Of a stretch of 64,000 nt of DNA, positions 31,608 to 40,380 are shown piece by piece. The notes beneath the pieces are model-generated. The model was given only the letters and a program-made list of their open reading frames with translations. It was not told the origin of the DNA and searched no databases. A program made the translations under genes and the position numbers. Where the stretch lies: contig NZ_JADWYM010000005.1 of assembly GCF_022414535.1 (NCBI RefSeq), positions 124,001 to 188,000 of the forward strand. The letters run 5' to 3'. Each line of letters begins with the position of its first letter. Within the stretch, counting starts at the first letter, position 1. This DNA is from Streptomyces sp. MUM 2J. GTDB taxonomy: Bacteria > Actinomycetota > Actinomycetes > Streptomycetales > Streptomycetaceae.

Positions 31608-31678
31608 AGCCGAGCCTGGGTAAGGCAGCACCCCGGCCGTCTGACCAGGTCAGCGCCGGAACCAACCCCAAATGATCG

Positions 31679-31728
31679 CAGCTTCCCAAGCTGAGAGCGC
31701 GAGTTCGATTCTCGTCACCCGCTCCACG
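31679..31728 (+). repeat. attR of AICE-2 (50-bp direct repeat)
   Basis: Identical to 16039-16088. It is the original 3' half of the tRNA-Gly gene, displaced by integration, and is not a tRNA gene because the 5' half is missing. Confidence 0.95.
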
Positions 31729-31730
31729 AC

Positions 31731-31759
31731 AAAGGCCCAGGTCAGAGACCCGGGCCTTT
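31731..31759 (+). terminator. Original terminator of the tRNA-Gly gene
   Basis: AAAGGCCC pairs with GGGCCTTT around AGGTCAGAGACC, followed by a T run. It is the counterpart of 16092-16118. Confidence 0.75.
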
Positions 31760-32064
31760 TTGCTGTGCGGTTCCCCTCAGTCGTCGCGTGCCAGATCCGT
31801 GCCAGATGCTTGATCATCCGGCTTCCGTGCCACGGAGCGGCGAGCCTCCTTCAGGCGCGTTCGGGCGCCGCTCCCCCCTCCCTCAACCGCACAGCCAAGC
31901 GGCGAGTTCGACGCCGAAGACCGGCAACGGCATACCGACGGACCACAGAGCGGGACGAACGAAGCCGAGCCGATCAGCCTGCCCTTCCCCGAAGAGGAAA
32001 GCGGTCAACGGTCTGCCACGACGGCCGCTGCTTCGCCGTCCCCTACCGGTGCTACGGCTCGGGG

Positions 32065-32436
32065 TTACTGGGTACCGGCGTCGGCCCTGTGCAGCATCTG
32101 GGCCAGCAGCAGGGCGCCTCCGGTCGCTGCCCCTACCGCTCCCGCAGCCAGGAAACCGCGAGAGGAGCGCCAGGACAGCACCGACCACCGCGAATGCGCG
32201 GAGAACAACGATCCTGTACTCAGCCACGACCCGGTTGAGATCAGCGAAAGGGAGGAACCGATCGAGCCGACCGACAGGGCACTTCCGATCGAGCCGACCG
32301 ACAAGGCAGAACCGACGGAACCCACGGAAAGCACCGATCCTGCTGAGCCGATCGACAACACGGAGTTCTGTGACCACAACGACAGCACCGAACCAGAGGG
32401 GGTACGACGGATCGACCGTACGGACAGCTTTGTCAT
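32065..32436 (-). CDS. Ser/Gly/Val-repeat protein with one C-terminal membrane segment
   Basis: This 123-aa protein consists of tandem units of the form GSVLSVGSIG from residue 15 to about 90, then a hydrophobic segment (GFLAAGAVGAATGGALLLAQ). The regular 10-residue unit suggests a small beta-solenoid displayed from the membrane. Proteins of this kind occur in streptomycetes without a known role. The frame on the same strand at 31883-32377 is its shadow. The ATG has no strong ribosome site. Confidence 0.6.
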   Translation of the reverse strand: MTKLSVRSIRRTPSGSVLSLWSQNSVLSIGSAGSVLSVGSVGSALSVGSIGSALSVGSIGSSLSLISTGSWLSTGSLFSAHSRWSVLSWRSSRGFLAAGAVGAATGGALLLAQMLHRADAGTQ

Positions 32437-32708
32437 GAGGCCATTTTGCCCTTTGATCGTGCCGTCTCGGGAGGTTGTGGACGGATATGTCGGGTCTCAG
32501 GGTGAGGGCCTTCCGGCATCGGCTCGCCGCGTGGTCGGGGTGGTCGACGCCGAGAGCGCCGACGCCTCATCCCACCAGGGGAGGATTAAGGCAGGCTCCC
32601 CCCAACGCCACCGTCCCAGTCTCCGCCTCAGGCCCGAGAGCGCGGCAGGCCCTTGGGTACGTAGTTGCAGGTGAGTGGCATCGGCGTGCAGTCGACCAAG
32701 GCCCGGCT

Positions 32709-34751
32709 TCATCGTGTCTCAGCGCGTTCCTTCGAGGATGCTCGCCGGGGCGTCGGGCGGTCCAGGTGGACCAGCACGGTGGTGTAGAAGCGGTGTACGG
32801 CGTCGTCGACGCTGCGGATGAAGCCGGACTCGGCGTTCCCGCGGCTGCTTCCCATCCCTTTGAACAGGGACAGGCGGAAGCCGGTGATCTGGGTGGCGTT
32901 GTTCTTGGGCAGCATGTCCGCCGGCTCCGGGCGGAGCCGTTCCAGCGTGCCTCGTGGGCCGCCGGCTTCTCCTTCGACCAGGGTTTCGATGTGGAGGTCT
33001 GCCGGTGCCTCGGTCAGGCGGCGGATGAGGCGTTTGGCCCAGGTCAGGGGGTAGCCCTGCTCGGGTGCGGGGATCTCGACGGAGGTGCGGAGCTTGCTGG
33101 TGCGCAGGTCGGCGCTGACAGTCAGGGTTCCGGGCGCGCCCTCGATCCGGAGCTCCGCCGGGAGTCTGCCATCGAGGCAGAGCTGATCGGCAAGGCGGTC
33201 CCGGCGCGCTTTCGGATCCGTTCCCCGCTTGGCGCGCTGGACCGGCAGCACCTTCTGTCCGAGTTCGCCGCCGAGGCTGAGGCAGATCTGGCGGATGAGC
33301 TGTTCCCAGCTCTCGACGACGTTCAGGGTGCGCGGGTCGCCCTGGCTCAGGGTTTCGTCGTTGATCCCGTTGCGTACGGGGACCCAGGACGCGCCCATGT
33401 TCTGGAAGCCGTGACAGCCGGAGTTGTCGTGCTGCAGGTAGTACAGCAGTTCCCGGAGCAGCCAGGCGTGTGCTTTGTCTGCGACGCCTTCATGCCGGAT
33501 CAGCGTCTGCGCCTGGTAGGTGACTTCGGCCCACGACAGGTGCCGGAGCGCCACCTTGTGCTTGCGCCGTCCGTCGATCTTGACATCGACGAGTGGGCTG
33601 CCCTCCAGGGCGACCTCGTTGGACAGCGTGATCACGGCCTCGTAGCCCCGGCGTGCGGCTATGTCCATGTACGCCTGCACCTGGTCGGGCTTGAGGTCGT
33701 TGCCGTTGGTCTTGGTCTCCACCAGGGCCGTCCACAGCTTGCCGGCCCGCTCGACGCGGATCACTCCGTCGGGGCGTCTTGGGGTGTCGCCGTGCGGCAG
33801 GGTGACCTCGGTGAACGTCTCCATGCGGCCCGCCGGCGCTCCGAAGGGCGCGGTGAGGCGCCTGCCGAACTCCGGAACCTGGGCCATCACCGACAGCAGT
33901 ACCGACGTGGCGCGCGTTTCGCGGTCCCGGTCGCTCTTGAGCGCCGACACCGGAAAGAGCCTGGCCCGTGTCCAGGAATCGTTGTCCGCCAGAGACTTCC
34001 TGGCCACCCTGGGCAACGTGACCTTCTTCTTCGCGGTGCGAGGCCGTGCCGCCCTCTTCCTCGGCTCATCCTCTTCGGCAGCCGGGCGGGGAGACGGAAC
34101 CGAGTTCAGGGTGGCTTGCGGCTGCGGCTCCGCAGTCGGAGTCGGGGCGGTGGTATCGGTCCGTTCGAAGCTTTCCGAGCCGCTCGGCGCTTCCTCTGCG
34201 CCCGCGTCGTCCTCGATGTCGACCCCGAAGTCCGTTGCCAGACCGGCCAGCCCACAGTCGTAGCCCTGTCCGACGGCACGGAACTTCCACTCGTCCCCGC
34301 GCCGGTACAACTCGCCGAAGATGATCGCGCTCACGGTGTCGGCGTCATCGATGGCGAAGCTGAGGAGGTTGTCGCCGCCCGCGTCGGCCAACGTCACCTT
34401 CAGGTCTTCCAGTTCCCCGAAACCAGCGCCGTCGTACCGGCTCGCCGCCACGACGATCCGGTCGATGACGGGAGAGACAGCGGTCAGGTCGAAGCTGATC
34501 CGGTCTTCGTCGCCGTTCTCCGACGGCGTCTTGCCCAGCAGCTGCACGCTCCCGTCGGGAGCCACCGGGTTGTTGTAGAAGTAGAAGTCCCCGTCGCTGC
34601 GGACCTTGCCGTTCGCATCCAGCAGCAGGACGGACACATCCGCATCGCCGTCACCGGTCGGACTGACCCAGCTCAAACTAGCGATCACCGAACCAGCATT
34701 CTCACTCAGAGCCGCCAGTGCCACGTTCGACCCCTTGACCATCTCGCGCAC
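32709..34751 (-). CDS. TerD-domain protein fused to a PD-(D/E)XK-like nuclease domain
   Basis: This protein of about 680 aa begins VREMVKGSNVALAALSENAG, a typical TerD start, and residues 1-185 are a complete TerD domain with Ca-binding type acidic loops (GDGDADVSVLLLD, ENGDEDRISFDL). After a Pro-rich, basic linker (about 200-255) comes a domain with DGVIRVERAGKLWTALVETK, where D328, E345 and K347 fit the PD-(D/E)XK pattern, followed by about 250 residues with unknown fold. TerD proteins belong to stress and tellurite-type systems linked to DNA processing. The GTG has GGGGGG upstream; an ATG lies three codons later. Confidence 0.78.
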   Translation of the reverse strand: MREMVKGSNVALAALSENAGSVIASLSWVSPTGDGDADVSVLLLDANGKVRSDGDFYFYNNPVAPDGSVQLLGKTPSENGDEDRISFDLTAVSPVIDRIVVAASRYDGAGFGELEDLKVTLADAGGDNLLSFAIDDADTVSAIIFGELYRRGDEWKFRAVGQGYDCGLAGLATDFGVDIEDDAGAEEAPSGSESFERTDTTAPTPTAEPQPQATLNSVPSPRPAAEEDEPRKRAARPRTAKKKVTLPRVARKSLADNDSWTRARLFPVSALKSDRDRETRATSVLLSVMAQVPEFGRRLTAPFGAPAGRMETFTEVTLPHGDTPRRPDGVIRVERAGKLWTALVETKTNGNDLKPDQVQAYMDIAARRGYEAVITLSNEVALEGSPLVDVKIDGRRKHKVALRHLSWAEVTYQAQTLIRHEGVADKAHAWLLRELLYYLQHDNSGCHGFQNMGASWVPVRNGINDETLSQGDPRTLNVVESWEQLIRQICLSLGGELGQKVLPVQRAKRGTDPKARRDRLADQLCLDGRLPAELRIEGAPGTLTVSADLRTSKLRTSVEIPAPEQGYPLTWAKRLIRRLTEAPADLHIETLVEGEAGGPRGTLERLRPEPADMLPKNNATQITGFRLSLFKGMGSSRGNAESGFIRSVDDAVHRFYTTVLVHLDRPTPRRASSKERAETR

Positions 34752-35317
34752 AAAGCCCCCCAAATCCCGCACTCCGGGCACGCAGCCATCCCCGCCCCTG
34801 CCCCCCACCCACGCCAACATGTGACGTACGGCACAGGGAGACTGTAGTACTCAAGGGCGAGCCCATGGGGCCGTCCTGCACATCGCTCGACCTGCCTGCC
34901 GACGCTGCTCCGCCGTCTCGCTTTCCGTCTCGTCCAGCCCCGTTCACCGTCGCTCACAGGGGCCCGGAACCGAGACCGGACGGCCGGACGGCCTCGCTTG
35001 AACGCAGGTGAACACCCCTGCGCATAGCCCGTCACCCCGCCACCACAGTGGGAAAGCGTGTTGGCGGTGCGAGCTTCAGCCGGTGTCTGGCCGTGCCGGG
35101 TCCGGCTGAATCCGCCGGACGCCGGTGCACGCAATCAGCATGCTGCCGTCCTCATCGAGTGTTCGACGGCGATCGCCTCGGAAAGCGAGTGCAGGCCAGC
35201 GAGAACACAGCGTCCAGGGAGCGAGGGAGGTCTTGGAGGTGAGCCTCCGAGGCTGGTGTGCCGTCGCGGCCGGGCTCCGCGACCTGCCCGCCCTTTGCCT
35301 CCGTGCTCGGCATGTCC
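34752..35317. other. Stretch without a supported gene
   Basis: Open frames overlap here on both strands but none has a ribosome site and recognisable sequence. It probably holds the promoter of the TerD-fusion gene. Confidence 0.4.
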
Positions 35318-36073
35318 CTAACTGGTCGGCACGGGTGCGACCGGGCGGACCGCGGTGAAGTTCTGGAACTCATAGCGGGTGGCGGAGAGCAACAGCAGCC
35401 ACTCGTCGCAGCCCTGCCACGGAGAGAGATCGCCGGCGCCTCCGCGCACCACCCGCGGTCCGTCCCCCGTGCGGGGGTGCGCATTCGCCGGTGCATCCGT
35501 GAAATGCGGGATCCACACGTCAGCGCAGACTTCGTTTGCCGACCCCATCGCGGCCAGTCCGAAGCCGTTCTCAGCCGCGGCAGTGCGTTCCTCGTCGGCG
35601 AAGTCGTCGAGCACCTGGTCCTCGTCCGGCCTCCTGTCCCCGCGGAAGGTCAGAGTGGTCGTACCCGCCCGGGCCGCATACTCCCACTCCGCCTCGCTCG
35701 GCAGCCGGAACGGCAGCGTCCCCAGTAGGTCGTCCAAGTCGTCCTCGAACCGGGCCGTACTCGAATCCGATGCGGTGAGGCTGTCCTCGTACTCGGGCAG
35801 CCAGTGCCGTGCTTGTGCCACCGTGAGCGGATGCCTGGCGATCAGGAACGGCTCGACCCGCACTTCCCGCACCGGCCGGGCCTGGACAGCACCGACGAAG
35901 AACGCCTCAAGGCCGTCATCGGCGCCGTCGGCCCGCTCTATCGCACGAACCGCGTCCAGTTCCGCGTCGGACAAACCCATCCGGAACGTCCCACCGGGAA
36001 CAGCCCGGAAGATCACCTCGGAAGGGATGTGCCGCCAAGCCGGTCGTCCGGCCACGATCTCCTGAGCCCACAT
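35318..36073 (-). CDS. FGE/SUMF1-like domain protein
   Basis: This 251-aa protein contains the formylglycine-generating-enzyme fold: FRAVPGGTFRMGLSDAE, VEPFLIARHPLTVAQARHWLPEY, LPFRLPSEAEWEYAARAG and RVVRGGAGDLSPWQGCDEW. True FGEs convert a sulfatase cysteine to formylglycine, but many relatives are non-catalytic binding domains. I cannot see a conserved C-terminal Cys pair, so a non-sulfatase role is likely. No sulfatase gene is nearby. An FGE-like protein next to a TerD fusion could be related to defence-type systems, which is inference. Confidence 0.72.
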   Translation of the reverse strand: MWAQEIVAGRPAWRHIPSEVIFRAVPGGTFRMGLSDAELDAVRAIERADGADDGLEAFFVGAVQARPVREVRVEPFLIARHPLTVAQARHWLPEYEDSLTASDSSTARFEDDLDDLLGTLPFRLPSEAEWEYAARAGTTTLTFRGDRRPDEDQVLDDFADEERTAAAENGFGLAAMGSANEVCADVWIPHFTDAPANAHPRTGDGPRVVRGGAGDLSPWQGCDEWLLLLSATRYEFQNFTAVRPVAPVPTS

Positions 36074-36182
36074 GGTGCCGGACGCTAGCAGCCGCGCATC
36101 CCGGACGGCGCCCGGGAAGGGAGTATGGACAACCGACCACCTCCTGGACGCCGCAGCTCTGCACCACTACCGCACCGGACAG

Positions 36183-36214
36183 AGCGGGAAACAGCGGGGA
36201 ACCACGGTGAAAGC
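36183..36214 (+). repeat. 32-bp repeat, copy 2
   Basis: See 31576-31607; four substitutions. It precedes the glycosyltransferase fragment by 30 bases. Confidence 0.7.
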
Positions 36215-36244
36215 CGACGGCACCGGCGAGAGTGCAGGTCAGCC

Positions 36245-36360
36245 AGGATCGTGGTGGACAACGCCTCCACCGGCGTCACCACCGACATGGCCGCCTCCTA
36301 CGGCGTCCGAGTGATCGGCGAGACCGTCCGCAACATCAGCCGGGTACGCAACACCGCTCA
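36245..36360 (+). pseudogene. Fragment of a family 2 glycosyltransferase gene
   Basis: In one frame the sequence reads ARIVVDNASTGVTTDMAASY and GVRVIGETVRNISRVRNTAQ, which matches the N-terminal part of GT2 enzymes (VVDNASTDGT, then R.I...RN.G). About 40 codons survive, without a start, and the frame then runs into unrelated sequence. It is a truncated remnant. Confidence 0.7.
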
Positions 36361-36395
36361 GGTCCCTTTCGTCCGGCCTCGCGGGCGGGCTGGGG

Positions 36396-37613
36396 TCAGA
36401 AGGCGCCGTTCAGGCCGTACCAGTCGTCGCCGACGACCACGCCGGGGGCGATGTGCCCCGTGCCGCGGCCCTCGTACACCAGCTGGCAGCCGACACCGCG
36501 GCACTCCTCGGCCACGAAGTCGGCCTTGGTCGCGGTCACGAGGTCGGGGTGGCCGTCGGCGTTGACGTCACCGGCGGACAGCAGCACGTTCATGGTGTTC
36601 CAGCCGCCGGTGCCGATGAGGACACGGCTGGTGAGACCACCCGAGCCGGTACCGGGGTAGAACCACAGCCTGCCGGTGGAGGCTTCGCGGGCGTAGAGGT
36701 CGGGGTGGCCGTCGCCGTTGGTGTCGCCCATGCCGACCAGGGCGTTCATGCTGTTCCAGCCGCCGGTGCCGATCAACTTCCGGCTGCCCAGGCCGCCGGA
36801 GGCGGTGCCCGGGTACAAGTACAGCTTGCCGGTGGACTTCTGCACCGCGATGAGATCGGAGCGTCCGTCGCCGGTCAGGTCACCGAAGGCGGTGACGTGG
36901 GCCATGCCGTTCCAGCCGCCCGTCCCGATCAGCTTCCGGCTGCCCAGGCCACCGGTGCCGGTGCCGGGGTACAGCCACAGCTTCCCCGTCGACGCCTCAC
37001 GGGCGATCACGTCCTCGCGGCCGTCACGGCTGAAGTCGCCGTGCCGCGTCAGGGCACTCATCCCGTTCCAGCCCCCGGTGCCCACCATCCGCCCCGACAG
37101 GTCACCGGGCAGGAACCACAGGCGGCCGGCCGTGTCACGCACCAGGACGTCGGCACGGCGGTCGCCGTTCAGGTCCCCGAAGTCCGCCTTCCCACCCGCG
37201 GGGGAGGCGTACCAGCGCGGGTAGGCGGGCTTGACGCACTCGCGCGCGGTGGAGACGAGCGCCACCGAGCCGACTCTGCCGCCCGCGTGACCCCACTCCG
37301 TCCCCTTGGGGTCGGGGTCCCACACGTACGTGGGCCCCGAGAAGTTCGCGTCGTCGTACAGGCAGGCGAACTTCGAGGTGTGGTTCACGACCGCGTGGAA
37401 CGCGTTGTCCCAGCTCCCGAGCGACGACAGGTCGGTCCTGGTCTTGAACATGGTGCCGGTGCCGTCATCGGTCTTCCAGGCACAGAAGTAGCCCGACGGG
37501 CAGTCCGCGACGGCCGCCTGTGCGGGGGCGGCCCCCGCGCCGAGGAGACCGAGGGACGTGAGCCCCAGCGTCGTGGCCAGAGCCGCCACCCGCCGGAGCA
37601 GGGTTGAACGCAT
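36396..37613 (-). CDS. Secreted protein with I36 inhibitor-like domain and FG-GAP repeats
   Basis: This 405-aa protein has a Sec signal peptide (RRVAALATTLGLTSLGLLGAGAAPAQAA, cleaved near residue 33). Next is a peptidase-inhibitor I36-like domain with CPSGYFCAWKTDDGTG and cysteines at CLYDD and REC. Residues about 140-390 are FG-GAP/VCBS repeats of the form GDLNGDRRADVLVRDTAGRLWFLPG, six of them, with calcium-binding DxNxDG loops (the motif GTGGWNGM alternates). Such beta-propellers often act in adhesion or cell-wall binding. GGAGGGGAAAGACAGCT precedes the ATG. Confidence 0.85.
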   Translation of the reverse strand: MRSTLLRRVAALATTLGLTSLGLLGAGAAPAQAAVADCPSGYFCAWKTDDGTGTMFKTRTDLSSLGSWDNAFHAVVNHTSKFACLYDDANFSGPTYVWDPDPKGTEWGHAGGRVGSVALVSTARECVKPAYPRWYASPAGGKADFGDLNGDRRADVLVRDTAGRLWFLPGDLSGRMVGTGGWNGMSALTRHGDFSRDGREDVIAREASTGKLWLYPGTGTGGLGSRKLIGTGGWNGMAHVTAFGDLTGDGRSDLIAVQKSTGKLYLYPGTASGGLGSRKLIGTGGWNSMNALVGMGDTNGDGHPDLYAREASTGRLWFYPGTGSGGLTSRVLIGTGGWNTMNVLLSAGDVNADGHPDLVTATKADFVAEECRGVGCQLVYEGRGTGHIAPGVVVGDDWYGLNGAF

Positions 37614-37799
37614 AGCTGTCTTTCCCCTCCCTGGAGCGGCGCGGAGAACGCTCGACGCGCCGCGCAACGAACCTATCGCGCCACCATGATCATGCCATTC
37701 GGGGGTCGACAGCTGCCGAGCCCGCGTTGTGTGACTGCCCGAACACCTGCGGGAGATCGACGCGGCCGTGCTGCCGGAGTCCGTGTGCACCGGGTCGCG

Positions 37800-38474
37800 T
37801 CAGCCCAGGCCGTGGTCGCGGGCGTAGCGGGTGGCGGCGACGCGGTCGCGGGAGCCGGTCTTGGCGAAGATGCGGTTGATGTGGGTCTTCACGGTGTTCC
37901 GGCTGAGGAACAGGGCACCGGCGATCTCGGAGTTGGTCATGCCCTGTGCCACGAGGGTGAGGATGTCGGTCTCGCGGCGGGTGAGTCCGTCGGGGGGTGT
38001 GTGGTCGGTGCCGGCCGGTGGCCGTGGCGGGGCGGGGGTGCCGGCTGCGGCGAGCAGGGTGGCCTGGACCTTGGGGTCGAGGACCGACAGACCTGCGGCG
38101 GCACTGTGCAGGGTGCGGGCGATGTGCAGGCGGTCGGCGTCCTTGGTGAGGTAGGCACGGGCTCCCGCTCGCAGCGTCTCCAGGACGGAGGTGTCGTCGG
38201 CGTAGGTGGTCAGGACGACGACGGCGACCTCGGGGTGCTCGGCGGTGAGGCGGCGGGTGGTCTCGGTGCCGTCGAGGACCGGCATGTGCAGATCGAGCAG
38301 GATCGCGTCCGGGTGGTGCTCGGCAACCTGTTCGAGCGCCCGCCGGCCGTCGGCCGCGGAGCCGACGACGTCGATGTCCGGGAGGAGGTCGAGCATGAGG
38401 ACCAGCCCTTCCCGGACAGCAGCCTGGTCGTCGGCGACGACCACCCGCAGGGGCGGGCCGACGGGGGTGCTCAT
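37800..38474 (-). CDS. LuxR-family response regulator
   Basis: This 224-aa regulator has a receiver domain (residues about 8-125, phospho-acceptor in ILLDLHMPVLDG) and a C-terminal LuxR helix-turn-helix (LTRRETDILTLVAQGMTNSEIAGALFLSRNTVKTHINRIF). The start overlaps the stop of the kinase gene (ATGA), so both are made together. An upstream in-frame start at 38501 is less likely. Confidence 0.92.
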   Translation of the reverse strand: MSTPVGPPLRVVVADDQAAVREGLVLMLDLLPDIDVVGSAADGRRALEQVAEHHPDAILLDLHMPVLDGTETTRRLTAEHPEVAVVVLTTYADDTSVLETLRAGARAYLTKDADRLHIARTLHSAAAGLSVLDPKVQATLLAAAGTPAPPRPPAGTDHTPPDGLTRRETDILTLVAQGMTNSEIAGALFLSRNTVKTHINRIFAKTGSRDRVAATRYARDHGLG

Positions 38475-39733
38475 CGCGGCACCTCGGCGCGCACGCGCCA
38501 CTGTCCGTCCCGTACACCTGCGTCAAGGGTGCCGCCCAGCAGCAGGAGGCGCTCGCGCATCCCGGTCAGTCCGTAGCCGCCGTCGACGGTGGCGAACCGC
38601 GGCTCGCCGTCGGTTCGCCGGGACAGGGGGTTGTCGACGGTGAGTGCCACGTGATCGTCCTCGTAGGTCAGGGTGACGGCCACCGGCTGTGCGGGGGCGT
38701 GCTTGGCCGCGTTGGTCAGGGCTTCCCGCGCGGTACGGAAGAGGGGGAGCGTCTGGTCCGGGGAGAGGGGCGCGGGCTCGCCCTCGACGGTGAGCCGTAC
38801 GAGGACGCCGTGCCGTTGTCGGTGCGTGTCCGCCGCCGCGGCCAGTTCGACGTCGAGGGGTGCGACGTCGGAGCGCAGGGCGTGCACGGCGCGGCGCGTC
38901 TCGGCCAGTCCGTCGGCGGTGAGCCGCCTGGCCTCCGTGAGCAGGGTGACGGCCCGGTCGATGTCCTGATGGTTCGCCAGGAGAGCGCCGGCGGCCTGGA
39001 TCTGGATGCTGAGGGCGCCGAGGGAATGGGCGAGTACGTCGTGGATCTCGCGGGCGATGCGGGTGCGTTCGTCCAGGACGGCCGTACGACGTTGCTCGGC
39101 GCGCAGCAGTTCGGTCTGGGCGAGCAGCGCGGCCGACTGCTCGGCGCGTATCCGGTAGGCGCGCCGGTTGTGACTCACGATCAGTGCCATGGCCACGAGC
39201 ACGGGATAGCCCAGGGCGGTCGCGCGACTTGCCCCGGCGGCCAGCACGCCCGCCTCGACGGCCGTCACCGTGCAGCCCGCCACGGTCCAGCCCACCGCGA
39301 TGGTCGACTCGACGCACAGGTCCGCGACGAAGATCAGTGAGAGTCCGACGAGGGCGTCGGCGTTCGGGAAGACGCTGGCGTATCCGCAGACGACGGCCGC
39401 GGTGCCGAGCAGGGTCGTCAACCACGGCGGGCGCCTGGCGCGCTGCGCGCCGAGGTCGTCGACGGGGCTGCCGGTGCGCCACCACAGCAGCATGGCCAGG
39501 CCGCTGAGCACGTAACCGACGACGCCCACGGTCACGGCCGGGCTCAGGGCGGGGGCGTGCGTGTAGGTCTTCAGGCCGATGAAGACGTACGCGCCGGCTC
39601 TCAGCAGCCATGACACCGTACGCAGCACGGGCGCAGGATACCGAGCCGCAGGCGGCTCCTCCGTGCGGACCGTTCCTTCACCGTCCGGTGCGGGAGGCAC
39701 GGTCCGGTCCGCCGGGGGACGGCCGGTCAACAC
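38471..39733 (-). CDS. Sensor histidine kinase (NarL-type partner)
   Basis: This 420-aa kinase has six or so membrane segments in residues 35-200, a HisKA_3 dimerisation helix with the phospho-histidine in RTRIAREIHDVLAHSLGAL, and an HATPase C-terminus (REALTNAAKHAP, DGGYGLTGMRERLLLLGG). It should phosphorylate the regulator encoded downstream. The signal is unknown. It overlaps the preceding membrane-protein gene by seven bases, forming a three-gene operon. Confidence 0.9.
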   Translation of the reverse strand: MLTGRPPADRTVPPAPDGEGTVRTEEPPAARYPAPVLRTVSWLLRAGAYVFIGLKTYTHAPALSPAVTVGVVGYVLSGLAMLLWWRTGSPVDDLGAQRARRPPWLTTLLGTAAVVCGYASVFPNADALVGLSLIFVADLCVESTIAVGWTVAGCTVTAVEAGVLAAGASRATALGYPVLVAMALIVSHNRRAYRIRAEQSAALLAQTELLRAEQRRTAVLDERTRIAREIHDVLAHSLGALSIQIQAAGALLANHQDIDRAVTLLTEARRLTADGLAETRRAVHALRSDVAPLDVELAAAADTHRQRHGVLVRLTVEGEPAPLSPDQTLPLFRTAREALTNAAKHAPAQPVAVTLTYEDDHVALTVDNPLSRRTDGEPRFATVDGGYGLTGMRERLLLLGGTLDAGVRDGQWRVRAEVPR

Positions 39734-40380
39734 GAACCCCGGCCGCCCCGCCCGTAACCGCTCCCGTGCTCGGAGGCGTTGCGGGGGGCCGTGGGCGCGG
39801 GGTGCTGGGCGGGATGCCGTGTGGCGTACTGGGCGGGCCGCCGGTCAGCAGCAGCCCCGCCGACCACTCCCGCCAGGGCGTCTCGTACGTCGAAGGGGCG
39901 GCCGTCCTTCTCCGGGGCGAACGGTACGCCGGAGGCGAGGGCACGCGGTGTGACGACGGCGGCCTGACCGAGGCGGTTGACGCCCAGCAGGAACAGGACG
40001 GGAGCGGTGGAGCCCGCCACGTGAGCGTCGAGCGTCACGGCGACGACCGTCATCCCGACGCGCGAGACCACCAGTGCCGGCCAGAGCCAGAGCCCGCGCA
40101 CCGGCATGCGCGTCCACAGCACGCCCTCGTGCGGCTCCAGCCGCAGCAGCGCCCCCTGGGCGGCGCCGATCCCGGCCGCGATGACCGCGTCGATGACGAT
40201 GCACGCGTAGTCGGCCGTGGCGGGATGGTGGCCGTGCTCGCCGAGGCCGATGAAGCCGACCACGGTGATGACGGCGGGCAGCAGGATCAGCCGTTTGCCG
40301 CGCAGTGGCTCCCCGCGGAGCTGACGCGCGATCACAAGGATCACGATGACGATCGCGGCCGGCACCTGCAGCAGGTTCAC
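39727..40380 (-). CDS. DUF1453-like membrane protein
   Basis: This 217-aa protein has several hydrophobic segments (AAIVIVILVIARQLRGEPLRGKRLILLPAVITVVGF, WPALVVSRVGMTVVAVTL) and the ARQLRGEPLRG loop that I associate with DUF1453 proteins. The GTG at 40380 follows GGGAG by seven bases. It heads the operon with the two-component system and may be its target or sensor accessory, which is inference. A divergent membrane gene of similar type lies at 40651. Confidence 0.7.
   Translation of the reverse strand: MNLLQVPAAIVIVILVIARQLRGEPLRGKRLILLPAVITVVGFIGLGEHGHHPATADYACIVIDAVIAAGIGAAQGALLRLEPHEGVLWTRMPVRGLWLWPALVVSRVGMTVVAVTLDAHVAGSTAPVLFLLGVNRLGQAAVVTPRALASGVPFAPEKDGRPFDVRDALAGVVGGAAADRRPAQYATRHPAQHPAPTAPRNASEHGSGYGRGGRGSC

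Larger units (their letters stand above)
30974..31678. other. Right end of AICE-2 without a supported gene
   Basis: About 700 bases hold no convincing gene. The region contains a perfect 12-bp hairpin at 31526-31558 and one copy of a 32-bp repeat at 31576-31607, followed by attR. Integrase arm-binding sites may lie here. Confidence 0.45.
16039..31728. mobile_element. AICE-2: pSAM2-type element in tRNA-Gly(CCC)
   Basis: A 15.7-kb block lies between two identical 50-bp copies of the tRNA-Gly 3' end. It encodes tyrosine integrase, Xis, Rep, Spd proteins, FtsK-type translocase, SCO3933-like protein and GntR regulators in the pSAM2 order int-xis-rep-spd-tra-kor. The half distal to int holds regulators, a DUF1152 protein and low-GC cargo (HEPN/ATPase pair, membrane protein, L19 paralogue). 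All integration and transfer genes are intact, so it may still be functional. Confidence 0.93.

Noticed and set aside
31679..31728. Possible second tRNA-Gly gene
   Set aside because: Only the 3' half from the anticodon arm is present; the bases to the left do not form an acceptor or D arm. It is attR.
31883..32377. Minus-strand 164-codon frame overlapping the Ser/Gly-repeat gene
   Set aside because: The other frame carries a regular repeat and membrane segment; this one is arginine-rich without features.
32475..34847. 790-codon plus-strand open frame opposite the TerD-nuclease gene
   Set aside because: Opposite to a TerD gene with recognisable sequence, no motifs, composition typical of antisense frames.
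34850..35317. Several short frames between the TerD-fusion and FGE-like genes
   Set aside because: None combines a ribosome site with streptomycete codon use; no homology recognised.
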